Counted from the stretch's first letter, positions 34,421-47,700 are shown. The stretch: DNA of 64,000 bases from Corydoras sp. C115 (GCA_019802505.1 JAFMOC010000083.1:2077501-2141500), one strand, 5' to 3'. Notes: generated from the letters alone by a model not told the origin. A program made the numbers and translations.

Positions 34421-35180
34421 AGTTGTTGCCCGAAAAATTTAAAACACAAAACACATTATAGAATTTCCAAATTCTAAAATCTTTGAATGCCTAAGCTTTG
34501 GAACATTAGAGACCATTTAAAAGTGAATGTTCGGCCTACATTTAAGATTGAAAAAACCTGAAAATGGTGTTTCCAGTGTAGGAGTTTAATCTGTAAGCTT
34601 TCAGCTCTCATTTCCTGCCAAGTTATTCAGACCTACTTTTAAAAACCGGTAAAACACTTCTGTAGTTCAAATAAAATGTATTTTAGTTACTGTTTAAAAG
34701 AATTCAATGTTGCATCAGTCATGTTTTCACTTACAAAGCTAAAAGGATATAAACAACAAACGACTTAAAGCATTTGTCTTGAAATCTTACAGGAAATCTA
34801 GTAGGTGTAAGCAGAGATCAATAACAACGTAGCTATTTTGTACATCCATATAAAAAAAAAAAAAAAACGTTATTAAAGAAATAGTGATATGAATCAGAGC
34901 AATGAAGGAAGTACATGCAATGATTTACAATTTGACAATTATAAATCTAATTAAATGTGTGGCCTTTGTTTTCTGACCTTCTAAGCTTTAAGATTTATAA
35001 ATTCTCTTTTAAATTAGACTTAGAATATCAATTTTAACAAACCAATTACCTAAATAATTGTATTCTAATAAAAAGTGCCTGTGCATCTATACATGCAAGA
35101 GTAAATAATTATTACACTATAACCGAGTCACAGAAGGTAGAATAAGCACATATTTAAATAATTGTGAATTAAAAAAATAC
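34421..35180. other. VWA-gene first intron, nothing recognised
   Basis: Searched for missing GTPase exons on the minus strand; no coding-like stretch found. Confidence 0.55.
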
Positions 35181-35290
35181 CTTTATGCTGTGAATGTTCA
35201 AGTCGGTGTTTAGTTGTCACTCGGCACACTCTTGTTTTTGGCTGCCTCGCATTTGTGTGCCTGAAGAAGCAGGAAGTAAGCTCACTACTG
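35181..35290 (-). other. Probable untranslated first exon of the VWA gene
   Basis: A donor (ataaag|gtattt) ends at 35181. The exon has one upstream ATG whose frame closes after 11 codons, so the real start is in the 32.9-kb exon. An AGGAAGT (ETS/PU.1-like) word lies at 35271-35277 on the plus strand. The 5' limit is a guess. Confidence 0.4.
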
Positions 35291-35618
35291 TTTTCGAGAA
35301 ACCCACAAAAGGAAAAAAAAACTAAGATCAGCCTTTGGTTTGTGTTGGACTATTCTTTAGTTTTAATCATGCTCTGTTTAATATTTTAAATATTAAAATA
35401 AATTAAAAAATCCTTGTGGATTTGTTTAGTTCTGAATAGTGTAGTATGTTTATATGCTATTATAAATGTTTGTTTACTAACTACTATATTTATGGTTAGA
35501 AATACATGTTAGTTTGTATTGAAATTGTGTCTATGCAAAAAAATATGTAGGCATGCCAGATCTAACCATGCGAGACAAAACCACAAGAGACAAATACAAA
35601 TTTTAAATGGTTAATTTC

Positions 35619-35963
35619 ATTCATTCATTCATTCATTATCTTCCGCTTTATCCTCTATTAGGTTCGCGGGGGGGTTCCCCATGCCCATCCAGGGGAGAAC
35701 GTCTCGGGCGCTGGGCAGATAGACCCAGGACGGGGCGCCAATCCATCGCTGGGCACACACTCACTCACACAGACACACTCTATATGGGGCAATTTGGAGA
35801 ATTCAATTGACTTGATCCATGTTTTTGGACTGTGGGAGGAAACCGGAGAACCCGGAGGAAACCCACTCAGACACGGGAAGAACATGGAAACTCCACCCAG
35901 ATGGGGATTCGAACCGGGAATCCCTAGCGCTGAGAGGCGAACGTGCTAACCACTAAGCCACCG
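35619..35963 (-). repeat. V-SINE-like copy, full length
   Basis: Target duplication 'atggttaattt'. About 330 bp upstream of the VWA gene's first exon. Confidence 0.95.
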
Positions 35964-36393
35964 TATGGTTAATTTGTTTTCATCAAAATAATAAAATGGA
36001 AGCAGAATAAATCTCAGGGTACGTACATATCTTACACATCACGCATAGCACAAGACGAAAACTGAGAAACAAGTAACCCGTACAAACAGAAACATACAGC
36101 AGGTGGACACTTCTCTTACTAGTGCAGAAGCAAAACATTGTTTACCTCTGAGAGTGTGTGCACCCTGCAGAAAAGAACGGAAAGAAGAAAAGAAAAAAGG
36201 GTGCTTACTGATCTGGTTTTATGCTGCTGTGCCGACTGTGCAGACATTGGTGGTAGAACTTCTGAGGTAGACTCCTCAGGCGTCTATGGGGTGGGAAATG
36301 CATCACTCGTGCCAATGGTGAGCGACCATTGAACTCCCTTGACTTCTGTCACTGTCAGCTTGCGTTTTACCACTTGTTACATTGTTACATGTG

Positions 36394-36583
36394 GTCATTT
36401 ATTGGACGCTTTTATCCAAAACGACTTACAAGGTGAGCACAGGATTAATCACAACATCCCTGGAGCAATGAGGGTTAAGGGTCTTGCTCAAGGACCCACA
36501 CTGGTAACTTCAGCAGACCTGGGATTTGAACCCCCAACCTTCAGATTGATAGCCCAAAGCCCTAACCACTGACCTACCGCGCC
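36394..36583 (-). repeat. Second tRNA-derived SINE family, copy C
   Basis: Near-complete reverse copy, about 85% like 12949-13137 by eye: tail cgcttttatccaaa, body ggagcaatgagggttaagg, head ctaaccactgacctaccgcgcc. Confidence 0.72.
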
Positions 36584-36968
36584 CTTGTTGCGTGTTATTC
36601 CTTTGCAGGTCGTTCGAAACTTACAGGCCCATGCCCAGACAGACAGCAGATTGGCACTGCATGTGCCAGTCTCCCTGTCCTGCTTATTGCACAGCCAGGG
36701 GCACAGTCGGATAGAAAGTGGGGCACTCTAAAACCACAGACAACTTAGAGCTAAATATGGTAGCTGTGAGGGACCAAGTAGGTCAACATGAAGTCATAGG
36801 TAGCTTGGTAACGGAAAGTCCGTATTTAAGTGGTCTGATCAGCCACTATATATGTCATATGATGTTACCGTTTGGGATTCTCATTTTTTATCACTTCTCT
36901 TTTTTTGTTGGCTCTTTAATTTAGATTTGTTAGCAAAGTTAAGTTTTTATGTTCACTGTTTGATGGGT

Positions 36969-37310
36969 GGCCGGCACGGTGGCTTAGTGGTTAGCACGTT
37001 CGCCTCTCAGTGCAAGGGATTCCCGGTTTGAATCCCCATCTTGGTGGAGTTTCCATGTTCTCCCCGTGTCCGCGTGGGTTTCCTCCAGGTTCTCCGGTTT
37101 CCTCCCACAGTCCAAAAACATGGATTAATTCAATTGAGTTCTCCAAATTGCCCCATAGAGTGTGTCTGTGTGAGTGAGTGTGTGCCCAGGGATGGATTGG
37201 CGCCCTGTCCTGGGTGTATCTGCCCAGCGCCCGAAATTTTCTCCCCTGGATGGGCATGGGGAACCCCACCGCGACCCTAATAGAGGATAAAGCGGAAGAT
37301 AGTGAATGAA
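36969..37310 (+). repeat. V-SINE-like copy
   Basis: Target duplication 'tgtttgatgggt'. Confidence 0.95.
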
Positions 37311-37872
37311 TGTTTGATGGGTCCATTGTTTTGTTATGGATTTGGATTTTTTTTTGTATCCACCTGTAGTTAACCAACAAAATGGGTAGCAAAGCAAAAC
37401 ATAACAAGCCAAGTATTTAAGATAAATATTCATATATAAACATATTTACAAATTAACAATAACTTCTTAAAATCAACATAAATTCAAAACAAACATTTAC
37501 GAAAGTCAAACAAGAATAAATGATGTTATAACTTAATTAACTAAATTATTAATTTCACCCAACACCAGGAAGAGCAGCCACATGGTAGAGTCTAATTAAG
37601 TCCTTCAGGTGTTAATGAGTAATCTACGGGAACTCTTGCTGCTGACGAGCTCAGACAACGGAAATCACCAAACCGGAAACTCAAAAAGAAACTCAAATTC
37701 GAACAATCAACATCACAACACAAACAAAGACCAATAGAACAACTAAGTAAAATGTGCGTGCTTACATATATTACATATAGTGTTGTGTCCTATAGCCTTA
37801 AAAAATAAAAAAATACTGCTAAGCAAAATGCGCATTAATTAATAAAAAATAAAAACTCTTCAATTACCCTCT

Positions 37873-37925
37873 AAATGCCCATCCAGGGAAGAACGTCTCG
37901 GGCGCTGGGCAGAAAGACCCAGGAC
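37873..37925 (-). repeat. Internal SINE fragment (53 bp)
   Basis: atgcccatccagg to gacccaggaca; neither end of the SINE present. Confidence 0.75.
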
Positions 37926-38414
37926 ACACTAAACAAACAATTAACACTAAACCAAATCCCAACACATCCTCAGTGTTGCTGCATATGCAGCCATCACAGT
38001 AGTCATGAATTGTCTAATGTTCCAGCATGGAACTAAAGCAATGCAATCTTATTTAATGGCTCAACTTTGGAAACATAACTGACTGCAGGTGAAGCAAACT
38101 ACAGGTGCAACTGTGCTATTATTCCAACAGTAATCTCCTGATTACTGCTGGAATAGGCTCCAGCATTCCACATAATCCTGGAGCAAAAAACGATAGAATG
38201 AATTAATAAACATATAAAGCACTGATCTTTGAAACCAAATGAAATTTTAACATGTAAACATGATTTATCATATGAATATAAAAATATATCTTGGGGTATA
38301 ATAGGGTATATATTCCATATTTGTGGCCACTGCTACTTTATCTTATTTTGCATTTAAATTGCTAGTATACTTTAAATTTGATATTGTATTTTTATTCTTT
38401 CGCTTTTTAAGACA

Positions 38415-38694
38415 AATCCCCATCTGGGTGGAGTTTCCATGTTCTCCCCATGTCTGCGTGGGTTTCCTCCGGGTTCTCCGGTTTCCTCCCACAGTCCAAA
38501 AATATGGATCAAGTTAATTGAATTCTCAAAATTGACCCATATAGAGTGTGTCTGTGTGAGTGAGTGTGTGCCCAGCGATGGATTGGCGCCCTGTCCTGGG
38601 TCTATCTGCCCAGCGCCCGAGACGTTCTCCCCTGGATGGGCATGGGGAACCCCCCCGCGATCCTAATAGAGGATAACGCGGGAGATAATGAATT
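38415..38694 (+). repeat. V-SINE-like copy, 5'-truncated
   Basis: Starts at aaatccccatctggg just after the B box; tail followed by (ATT)n. Confidence 0.92.
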
Positions 38695-39558
38695 AATTAT
38701 TATTATTATTATTAGAAGTAGTACTATGTGTGTGTGTGTGTTTAAGCTACTATACAATAAAATATTATGCAGTTAAACAAAACATTTTTTTACTATTGTA
38801 TTAGACATTGCACGTCATTTTAATTGATGTTTTTTTATGTCCAACATCTTGAAAAATATTGAAGACTGCATCACTCTCAAAAGTATTAATTAATGCAAGG
38901 GATTATTTTTTAACGGAATCAGACCTATTCATTTATTATTTACCATTGTTTTCAAAACACACCACAGGACTATGACAGTTTACATAAAAAGCATAAAAAG
39001 AGCATTAATTAAAGAGTTAGTTCTTCACGTTGCAATTGGTACTGTAATAACTACTGTTTATATAATTAGCCAATAACACAAAACAACACAGCTGAAGTTA
39101 AGAAGAAAATAACATGCATTTCAGAGTGCTGTTACACCTCTTTCCCATGATTTATTCACAGTAATCTTCCAGTTAATCTAAAATAAATCTAAAATAAACC
39201 CTGATTGTCAAGTAAGAGGATACCGGCTTAGTGCTTGTTAGGAAATAGTTTGCTATTTATATTAATCTGCATTTCTATTAATGGTACATGATTTAATATA
39301 AGGTTAAACCACATGCAAACATTTCACGCATTGATACATATGTGAAGTGGTCAGAGCAGCGGTTGGACAAACAGCTCAGTCGAGCAGATTTAAGGATTGG
39401 AACTACCCATTTCATAATGTGTTTTAATCACAGGCTCTTAACTGCCCCAGCAGTGTGTGTCACATTGTAACTGAATGCAATTATAATCCTTATTATACTT
39501 CTCAACTTATTGCACAGATGGCAGTGAATGTTCTGATCAGTGACTATGTTGATCAAAT

Positions 39559-39911
39559 CCATCCATTCATTCATTATTTTCCGATTTATCCTCTATTAGG
39601 GTCGCAAGGGGGTTCCCCATGCCCATCCAGGGGAGAACGTTTCGGGTGCTAGGCAGATACACTCAGGACAGGGCGCCAATCTATCGCTGGGCACACTCAC
39701 TCACTCACACAGACACATTCTATATGGGGCAATTTTGAAAATTCAATTGACTTGATCCATGTTTTTGGACTGTGGGAGGAAACCGGAGAACCCGGAGGGA
39801 ACCCACGTGGACATGTGCAGAACATGGAAACTCCACCCAGATTGGGATACGAACCGGGAATCCCTAGCGCCGAGAGGAGAACATGCTGACCACTAAGCCA
39901 CCGTGCCGCCC
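39559..39911 (-). repeat. V-SINE-like copy, first of a row of three
   Basis: Left flank gatcaaat, right flank ggtcaaatatt. Less like the next two copies than they are like each other. Confidence 0.94.
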
Positions 39912-39933
39912 GTTTGGTCAAATATTAATTATT

Positions 39934-40288
39934 TCATTCATTCATTAATTATCTCCCACTTTATCCTCTATTAGGGTCGCGGGGGGGTTCCCCATGCCCA
40001 TCCAGGGGAGAACGTTTTGGGCGCTGGGCAAAAACACACAGGACAGGGCGCTAACCCATCGCTGGGCACACTCACTCACTCACACAAACGCACTCTATAC
40101 GGGGCAATTTGGAGAACTCAATTGACATTGATCCATGTTTCTGGACTGTGGGAGGAAACCGGAGAACCCGGAGGGAACCCACGCGGACACGGGGAGAACA
40201 TGGAAACTCCACCCAGATTGGGATTCAAACCGGGAATCCCTAGAGCTGAGAGGCGAACGTGCTAACCACTAAGCCACCGTGCCGCCCG
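39934..40288 (-). repeat. V-SINE-like copy, second of three
   Basis: Shares gcaaaaacacacagg, caaacgcact and tgtttctggactg with the third copy, variants absent from most others. Flanked by ggtcaaatatt. Confidence 0.95.
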
Positions 40289-40301
40289 TGTTGGTCAAAT
40301 A

Positions 40302-40635
40302 TTCATTCATCCATTCATTATCTTCCGCTTTATCCTCTATTAGGGTCGCGGTGGGGTTCCCCATGCCCATCCAGGGGAGAACGTTTCGGGCGCTGGGCAA
40401 AAACACACAGGACAGGGCGCCAACCCATCGCTGGTCACACTCACTCACGCACTCACACAAACGCACTTTATACGGGGCAATTTGGAGAACTCAATTGACA
40501 TTGATCCATGTTTCTGGACTGTGGGAGGAAACCAGAGAACCCGGAGGAAACCCACGCGGACACGTGCAGAACATGGAAACTCCACCCAGATTGGGATTCG
40601 AACCGGGAATCCCTAGCGCTGAGAGGAGAACGTGC
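40302..40635 (-). repeat. V-SINE-like copy, third of three, head lost
   Basis: Same private variants as the second copy; right flank again tgttggtcaaatat. Confidence 0.95.
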
Positions 40636-40780
40636 AAATGTGTTGGTCAAATATGAAACAGAAATTCATGAAAAACGGTGTTGATCGCAAATACACAGAG
40701 GTGACGGTAGACAGAGGAGTGTGCACACATACACACATGCAGAAGCATGCACTCACATAGGTAAGCAAAGGAACGTGTGG

Positions 40781-40781
<1 letters not shown>

Positions 40782-40816
<35 letters not shown>
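40782..40816. repeat. (CA)n microsatellite
   Basis: About 35 bp; a looser CA-rich stretch precedes it from 40720. Confidence 0.92.
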
Positions 40817-40821
<5 letters not shown>

Positions 40822-40985
40822 GGTTATGGTGAACTATCTCTTTAACCAAATCTGTACTACTGTGGCATCTACATATATCAGTTCAGACATTCTATATTCA
40901 TTAGCGTTTTGTCTAATGTTGATTTTATACAGTATATCTGATTTCATATCATATATATGAATTACCCATAATTATAGCTTATTAG

Positions 40986-41321
40986 AGGGAGGCACGGTGG
41001 CTTAGTGTTTGGCACGTTCTCCTCTCAGCACTAGGGATTCCCTATTCGAATCCCCATCTGGGTGGAGTTTCCATGTTCTCCCCGTGTCCGCGTGGGTTTC
41101 CTCCGTGTTCTCCGGTTTCCTCCCACAGTCCAAAAATATGGATCAAGTCAATTGAGTTCTCCCATATAGAGAGTGTATGTGTGAGTGAGTGTGTGCCCAG
41201 CGATGGATTGGCGCCCTGTCCTGGGTCTATCTGCCCAGCGCCCGAGACGTTCTCCCCTGGATGGGCATGGGGAACCCCACCGCGACCCTAATAGAGGATA
41301 AAGCGGAAGATAATGAATGAA
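40986..41321 (+). repeat. V-SINE-like copy, first of a tandem pair
   Basis: Left flank 'atagcttatta'; joined to the next copy by tatttgaccaacat. Confidence 0.94.
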
Positions 41322-41335
41322 TATTTGACCAACAT

Positions 41336-41694
41336 GGGTGGAATGGTGGCTTAGTGGTTAGCATGTTCTCCTCTCAGCGCTAGGGATTTCCGGTTCGAAT
41401 CCCCATCTGGGTGGAGTTTCCATGTTCTCCCCGTGTCTGCGTGGGTTTCCTCCGGGTTCTCCGGTTTCCTCCCACAGTCCAAAAACATGGATCAAGTCAA
41501 TTGAGTTCTCCAAATTTGCCCCATATAGAGTGTGTTTGTGTGTGTGAGTGTGTGCCCAGCGATGGATTGGTACGATGGATTTGTCCTGGGTGTATCCGCC
41601 CAGTGCCCAAAACGTTCTCCACTGGATGGGCATGGGGAACCCCACCGCGACCCTAATAGAGGATAAAGCGGGAGATAATGAATGAATGAATGAA
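41336..41694 (+). repeat. V-SINE-like copy, second of a tandem pair
   Basis: Right flank 'atagcttatta', equal to the left flank of the first copy. Ends 100 bp from the tkfc stop. Confidence 0.94.
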
Positions 41695-41719
41695 TATAGC
41701 TTATTATTTTCTCTTGGTT

Positions 41720-41725
41720 TTTATT
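41720..41725 (-). terminator. tkfc: Polyadenylation signal of tkfc
   Basis: AATAAA on the minus strand about 70 bp past the stop; the SINE dimer at 40986-41694 begins just beyond. Confidence 0.55.
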
Positions 41726-41793
41726 TGTCAATGCTGATGACGTTTGTTGGTCCACTCTCTGATCTGTACAAAATGATCTAATACTATTATACA

Positions 41794-41955
41794 TTACTGG
41801 TTCTTTTCTTTCAGCGCGTCATACACTGCACGGAAAATAGCAGCTATGGCAACTGCACCAGGATCAGGCTGAGTGAGGCGTTCAGAACTGATGTAACTTG
41901 CACGGCCCGCTCTTGCAGTAAGGTGACGGGTAGAGTCTGCACCCGCCTCTGCTTT
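41794..41955 (-). CDS. tkfc: tkfc exon 16 and stop
   Basis: Acceptor ttcccag, TAA at 41796-41794. AGRASYISSERLTQPDPGA is the conserved DhaL end. Confidence 0.95.
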   Translation of the reverse strand, partial: KAEAGADSTRHLTARAGRASYISSERLTQPDPGAVAIAAIFRAVYDALKEKNQ

Positions 41956-44730
41956 CTGGGAAGAACAAAGAGACTTTACCGTCAAGCTGAAAACTGAGAA
42001 GTGATAACATGGAGGTGGAAAGACTAAGTGTTACAGAAGTATTATAAAGTTTATGGAAGTATGCCAGAATATCACACCTTAACTGCTGACTCTAGAACAC
42101 TTATTTGGCCTTCTGGATGTTCCAAGGTTAACTTTACCAACTCCTCTACTGCAGGGCACAGAGCATCCAGCTAAAAGAGAAAAGTGTGAATGAGATGCTG
42201 AAGAAACATATGTGTAAGTTTTAACTTTAACATGAGGGTGTTCAAAGTGAGAATGGCACACTGGCTTAGTGGTTAGCACGTTTGCCTTTCAGCGCTGGGG
42301 ATCCAGGTTCGAATAACAATCTGAGTGGAGCTTCCATGTTCTCCCCATGTCCATATGGGTTTCCTCCGGTTGTCTTGTTTCCTCACACAGTCCAAAAACA
42401 TGGATTCAAGGTCAATTTAATGCTGAAAATTGCCCCATATGGAGAGTTTGTGTGTGTGTCTGTGAGAGTGAGTGTGCCCAGCGATAGGATTGGCGCCCTG
42501 TCCTGTCCTGGGTTTAATTGAGAATTAAGAAGAAGATAATAAATGAATGAATAAAAGATAAAAGTGCATATTATTACCATTGTCCTGTCACCTGGTGCAG
42601 CACCTCCATACCTAGAAGAATACAGCAGATTAATAACAAGATGGAAACAGCATGATTTACATCCATCCATTCATTATCTTCCACTTTATCCTATATTAGG
42701 GTCGCGGGGGGGTTCCCCATATCCATCCATGGGAGAACGCCTCGGGCGCCGGGCAGATACACCCAGGACAGGGCGCCAATCCATCGCTGGGCACACACTC
42801 ACTCACACAGACACACTGTGTGTGGGCAATGGGGCAATTTGGAGAACTCAATTGACTTGATCCATGTTTTTGGACTGTGGGAGGAAACCAGAGAACCCGG
42901 AGGAAACCCACGCGGACACGGGGAGAATATTCTTAAATATTCTCACAGCCTAATGAGGGTTTAATATCTCAATTCAAACTGTGGCATAAAGTTACCTTAT
43001 GATTTTTACAACTATATAGTGCAAATAAATGATAAGAGAGTGTGCCAAAGTTTATGAGAGGGTTTCATGATTTGTGCATTTGTTTGTGGGTTTCATTCCC
43101 AAGCTCCATGTTTTTCCAGACTGTTCATAAACAAACTGAATAAATGGCTATACCAAGTTTATTGTCCCTCGATATGAATGTAAGCTTAAATGTGTTTGTG
43201 TGTCTGCTTTGGGATGGACTGGTAACCAGTGTGGTTCCTTCACATTGTGCTCAATTACTGTTGAATATGTTGAATATTAAAGCATTTATTCTTTGATTAT
43301 AATCCGCTTATCTTCCGCGTTATCCTCTATTAGGGTCGGGGGGGGGGGGGGTTCCCCATGCCCATCCAGGGGAGAACCTTTCGGGTGCTGGGCAGATACA
43401 CCCAGGACAGGGCGCCAATTTATCGCTGGGCACACACTCACTCACACAGACACACTCTATATGGGGTAATTTGGAGAACTCAATTGACCTTGATCCATGT
43501 TTTTGGACTGTGGGATGAAACCGGAGAACCCGGAGGAAACCCACGCAGACACGGGGAGAACATGGACCACCCAGATTGGGATTCGAACCAAGAATCCCTA
43601 GAGCTGAGAGGCGAACGTGCTAACCACTAAGCCACCGTGCCGCCCTTGATTATAACCATTTTATGCTTAGATATGAATTTTCAAATGAGTTTGTGTCTAG
43701 TAAACATAAAATATGTTGGCTACTGAAATCCAGCATGATTATTTTAACCTGATGCAAAAATTAATATTTTATAGTTATCATTTTAACAATATTATATTAG
43801 CTACCTTTTAATGGCCTCACTACCAGCTTGCATGGCTTTTGCCCAGTCTCTCCCCTCACAGCTGTCCTTCAGGTGGCGTGCAGCTGCTGTTAGGAACAAA
43901 CTATACAACTGAAATAAATATGGAACAAGAAGAGACAAAGTAAAAAAGAGTACTTTTTAAATAATACTTAGGATAAATCATGTTGTTCTGTGTTTACTGC
44001 GCCTGAAGTGCCACCCATTTTCTCTTCTAACAGACCACTAAGTGCTGCAAAGAGTGAACAAGGACTTTCTGGTATTGCATCGGTCTGCATCCACTCCTGA
44101 ATGGCTGTGTTAAACATACACCATCACAAAAGTCAACATCATACAGAGAACTATTTAAAACCATGTAAATAAATCTGAACATAATCATGCATACCACTGG
44201 CAGCACGTGCATGTGTGCTTCCACAATCTCCGTCACCTGCTGCCCGGTCCAAGGCATTGAGTTCCTCTTGTCGTTGCAGAAGGGCTTTGCACACATATTC
44301 CAAAACTGGACGCATCAAAGATGAAAACGGACCTGGCGGACAACAACATTCTAGTGTAATTATACCAAAGTGTATATGTATATATATATTCATTCATTCA
44401 TTATCTCCCGCTTTATCCTCTATTAGGGTCGCGGTGGGGTTCCCCATGCCCATCCAGGGGAGAACGTCTCGGGCGCTGGGCAGATACACCCAGGACAGGG
44501 CGCCAATCCATCGCTGGGCACACACTCACTCAGACACACTCTATATGGGGCAATTTTTTAGAATTCAATTGACTTGATCCATATTTTTGGACTGTGGGAG
44601 GAAACCGGAGAACCCGGAGGAAACCCACGCAGACACGGGGAGAACATGGAAACTCCACCCAGATGGGGATTCGAACCGGGAATCCCTAGCGCTGAGACGC
44701 GAACGTGCTAACCACTAAGCCACCGTGCCA

Positions 44731-44764
<34 letters not shown>

Positions 44765-47700
44765 GATCAATGCGTTGATTGATATTTACTATATAAGCAA
44801 AAATATTGGGACATCAACCATGACATACATGAGCTTTAATAACATGCCATTCAAAGTTGGTCACACCTTTGCAAAAGCATAGAAGCTGTTATAACTGCAA
44901 AGGGGTGACCAACGTTCTTTTAGATGAAAGAGTATCAAATAGAGCAATTGCAAGGTCAAAAACTAATGTTATACAAGAGAATCTGGCTCGCAATGTCACC
45001 CAACTACATACAATATACTAAACAGAGCTCATATATTTTAGCCATGTTTTTTTCAGAGATTGAAAAGTCTGCGTTTTGTTGTTAGATGTGTATTTACTTA
45101 AAAAGAAAGTTGACATGCTGTGGTTTGAGGGAACCCACAATAAAGTCTTCTCTACCTTGGTCTACTTTCGCTTTAGGGATAGATGGTCTCTCTGCAGGTT
45201 GCATGTACATGTTCTTTCCACTCACACACTTACTGCTGATGTTGGGCCAGGCTGGTGCTGAGGTTTTAGCATCTGCAGAAGACATTCACAGTTAAAAATG
45301 ACAATAGCTGGATAGCTAGTAAGCCATACAGATGTATAAAAATAGTATTCAAGCTTTTTATAAAGGTCTGTTTCATAGACGCTTCTATTTTTATTTTTAT
45401 TATTATTTTTTTTTTGGTTTTATTAGTAAGTAAGTTACAATAAGGACAAATTCAAAAAATTACAACGAAAACAAAAACAAAAAAAAACAAACAAAAAAAA
45501 ATAATAATAAAAAAATACATAAGTAGATCAAATAAAATAAAACCAAGTAAAATAAAATAAAATAGAACAAGTCTGCTGCCCTACTATACAGGAAGGAAAA
45601 ATATACATATGCGTACACATAGAATGATAAATATTAAGAAGAATGGGTTTAACATTTACAGCCTCCGAGGTAAAAAAACATATTTAGACAAACAGACGCT
45701 TCTATTTAATGAAGCCACCCTGGCCACTGCCAGAATAACACTGTTTATCACATTTATAGTTTAGAAGTGTAAGATGTTTTTGTGTCTTCCCACTACAGTA
45801 CCTTTAAAAATCTTCAAATCGTACATCATATATTAGCCACCAAGTACTAAACACTTTTGATTAAAGAATTGTAGAACAAACTTTAGAAGCCATAACAAAG
45901 TAATTGTTTTCGGAATTACATGGCCAGTCACTAACAAAAAGGAATTTTTCCATTCATTCATTCATTATCTCCCGCTTTATCCTCTATTAGGGTCGTGGTG
46001 GGGTTCCCCATGCCCATCCAGGGGAGAACGTCTCGGGCGCTGGGCAGATAGACTCAGGACAGGGCGCCAATCCATCGCTGGGCACACACTCACTCAGACA
46101 CACTCTATATGGGGCAATTTTTGAGAATTCAATTGACTTGATCCATGTTTTTGGACTGTGGGAGGAAACCGGAGAACCCGGAGGAAACCCACGCGGACAC
46201 GGGGCGAACATGGAAACTCCACCAGATGGGGGATTCGAACCAGGAATCCCTAGCGCTGAGAGGCGAACGTGCTAACCACTAAGCCACCGTGCCGCCTAAA
46301 AAGGAATTTTGACCTACTTTTAGATTTAGTAGTAGATTTAGTAGACTTTTATAGATTTAGCCAATGTATGCAACTTAGAATGAGACCTAGACTTTGACTC
46401 AGTATTGAAAAACCTTAATTCTTCTCTTTTACACCCATTTTGTGGTGTACTTGATATAAATTCAGTATATAGTGTGTTTTGGGGGTGTCTTCAACTAAGG
46501 ATTTTCATAGTCGAATCTGATTCGTCAGATTTTCCCTATAGTCGACTGATAGTCGAATCAGTTAAAATTTCACCACAAGATGGCGCTATAAGCGTGGTTT
46601 TTAAAAAAGATTTTTTTTTATATTTTACTTGTTTTTCTAGAGCACCGTAAATGGGATTCCCGTTCTGGACTTTTTTCCACTTCAAAGGAAAAACCTAAAA
46701 CACTCAGATCAATGAGTTTTAGGATGATTAGGATGATTTTATTTGACAAAAGGCTATATATATAACGAAAACAAAGACATTTCATGTAAAAACTAATGCT
46801 TAGCAGCAGCCATGGACACCCCCATGTGGTCAAAATGGTACATTTGACTATGAGGTTCATAGTCGACTACGGTTCTCCGAATCGAATCGTCGAATCAGCG
46901 AATATTGCAGCTCACCCCTAGTGTTTATCATTGTCCTGTTGCAAGGCCCACTTTTTCCAGCTAAAGCTGTTGTATACTGTATATCGCAACACAACTGAAT
47001 CTAGAATAATTTGTTATAGAATGCGGGATTTTATTTAGAACAAATAGATTTTTCTCTGTGAGCTTTTTTAAACCAGTCAACCAGTCCTTTTTAATTTTAC
47101 TGGCATGAATTTTCTTTCGAATAGAAATGAAGCAAAGTCTACATGACATGGCTTAAAATAAAAATCTGAGTGACGTAAGCAGATTACCGGGACTAAACTC
47201 ACCAAACAGTCGAAGTATCTCGTCATCCACTTTCATCAGAGTGATAGATACACCTGCCATCTCCAGTGATGTCATAAATAAGCCTGACATCACTCTGTTA
47301 ACTACCACTCCTCGTGTCTCTGCAGGCATAAAAATAAGTATAAATAAATTAAAAATACATTACACTGCATATAAAAACGTACTGAGCTTTGGATGGATGG
47401 TACTTCTAGTAAAAAAAAATCAGCTGTTGTAAATATAAGTCCTCAACTTAACACCCTGATTACGTTAATTTGCTTATAAAATATCTAGTTTTGAGGAAAA
47501 AAATTGGGATGCATTAATATAAAAGAAGTCTTACTTAAGCAATTGATGGCAGCTCTGGTGACGACCGCCATCTCCAAGCAGGATAAAGCACCCAGGTTAT
47601 TAACACAGAGGACCACTCTGTCACCTTTAAAGAAAAAGTAGATCCATACAAAAGCCTTCACAAAACTTCATAAACACATATAAAATTTACTTCCTGCACT

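Larger units (their letters stand above)
37311..39558. other. Intergenic stretch with repeat fragments only
   Basis: Apart from the SINE pieces at 37873 and 38415, AT-rich DNA without a supported gene. Confidence 0.6.

Noticed and set aside
41336..41694. tRNA gene candidates from A/B box matches at each SINE head
   Set aside because: The heads match tRNA promoters but lack a foldable acceptor stem and are always attached to the SINE body, so no separate tRNA gene was called.
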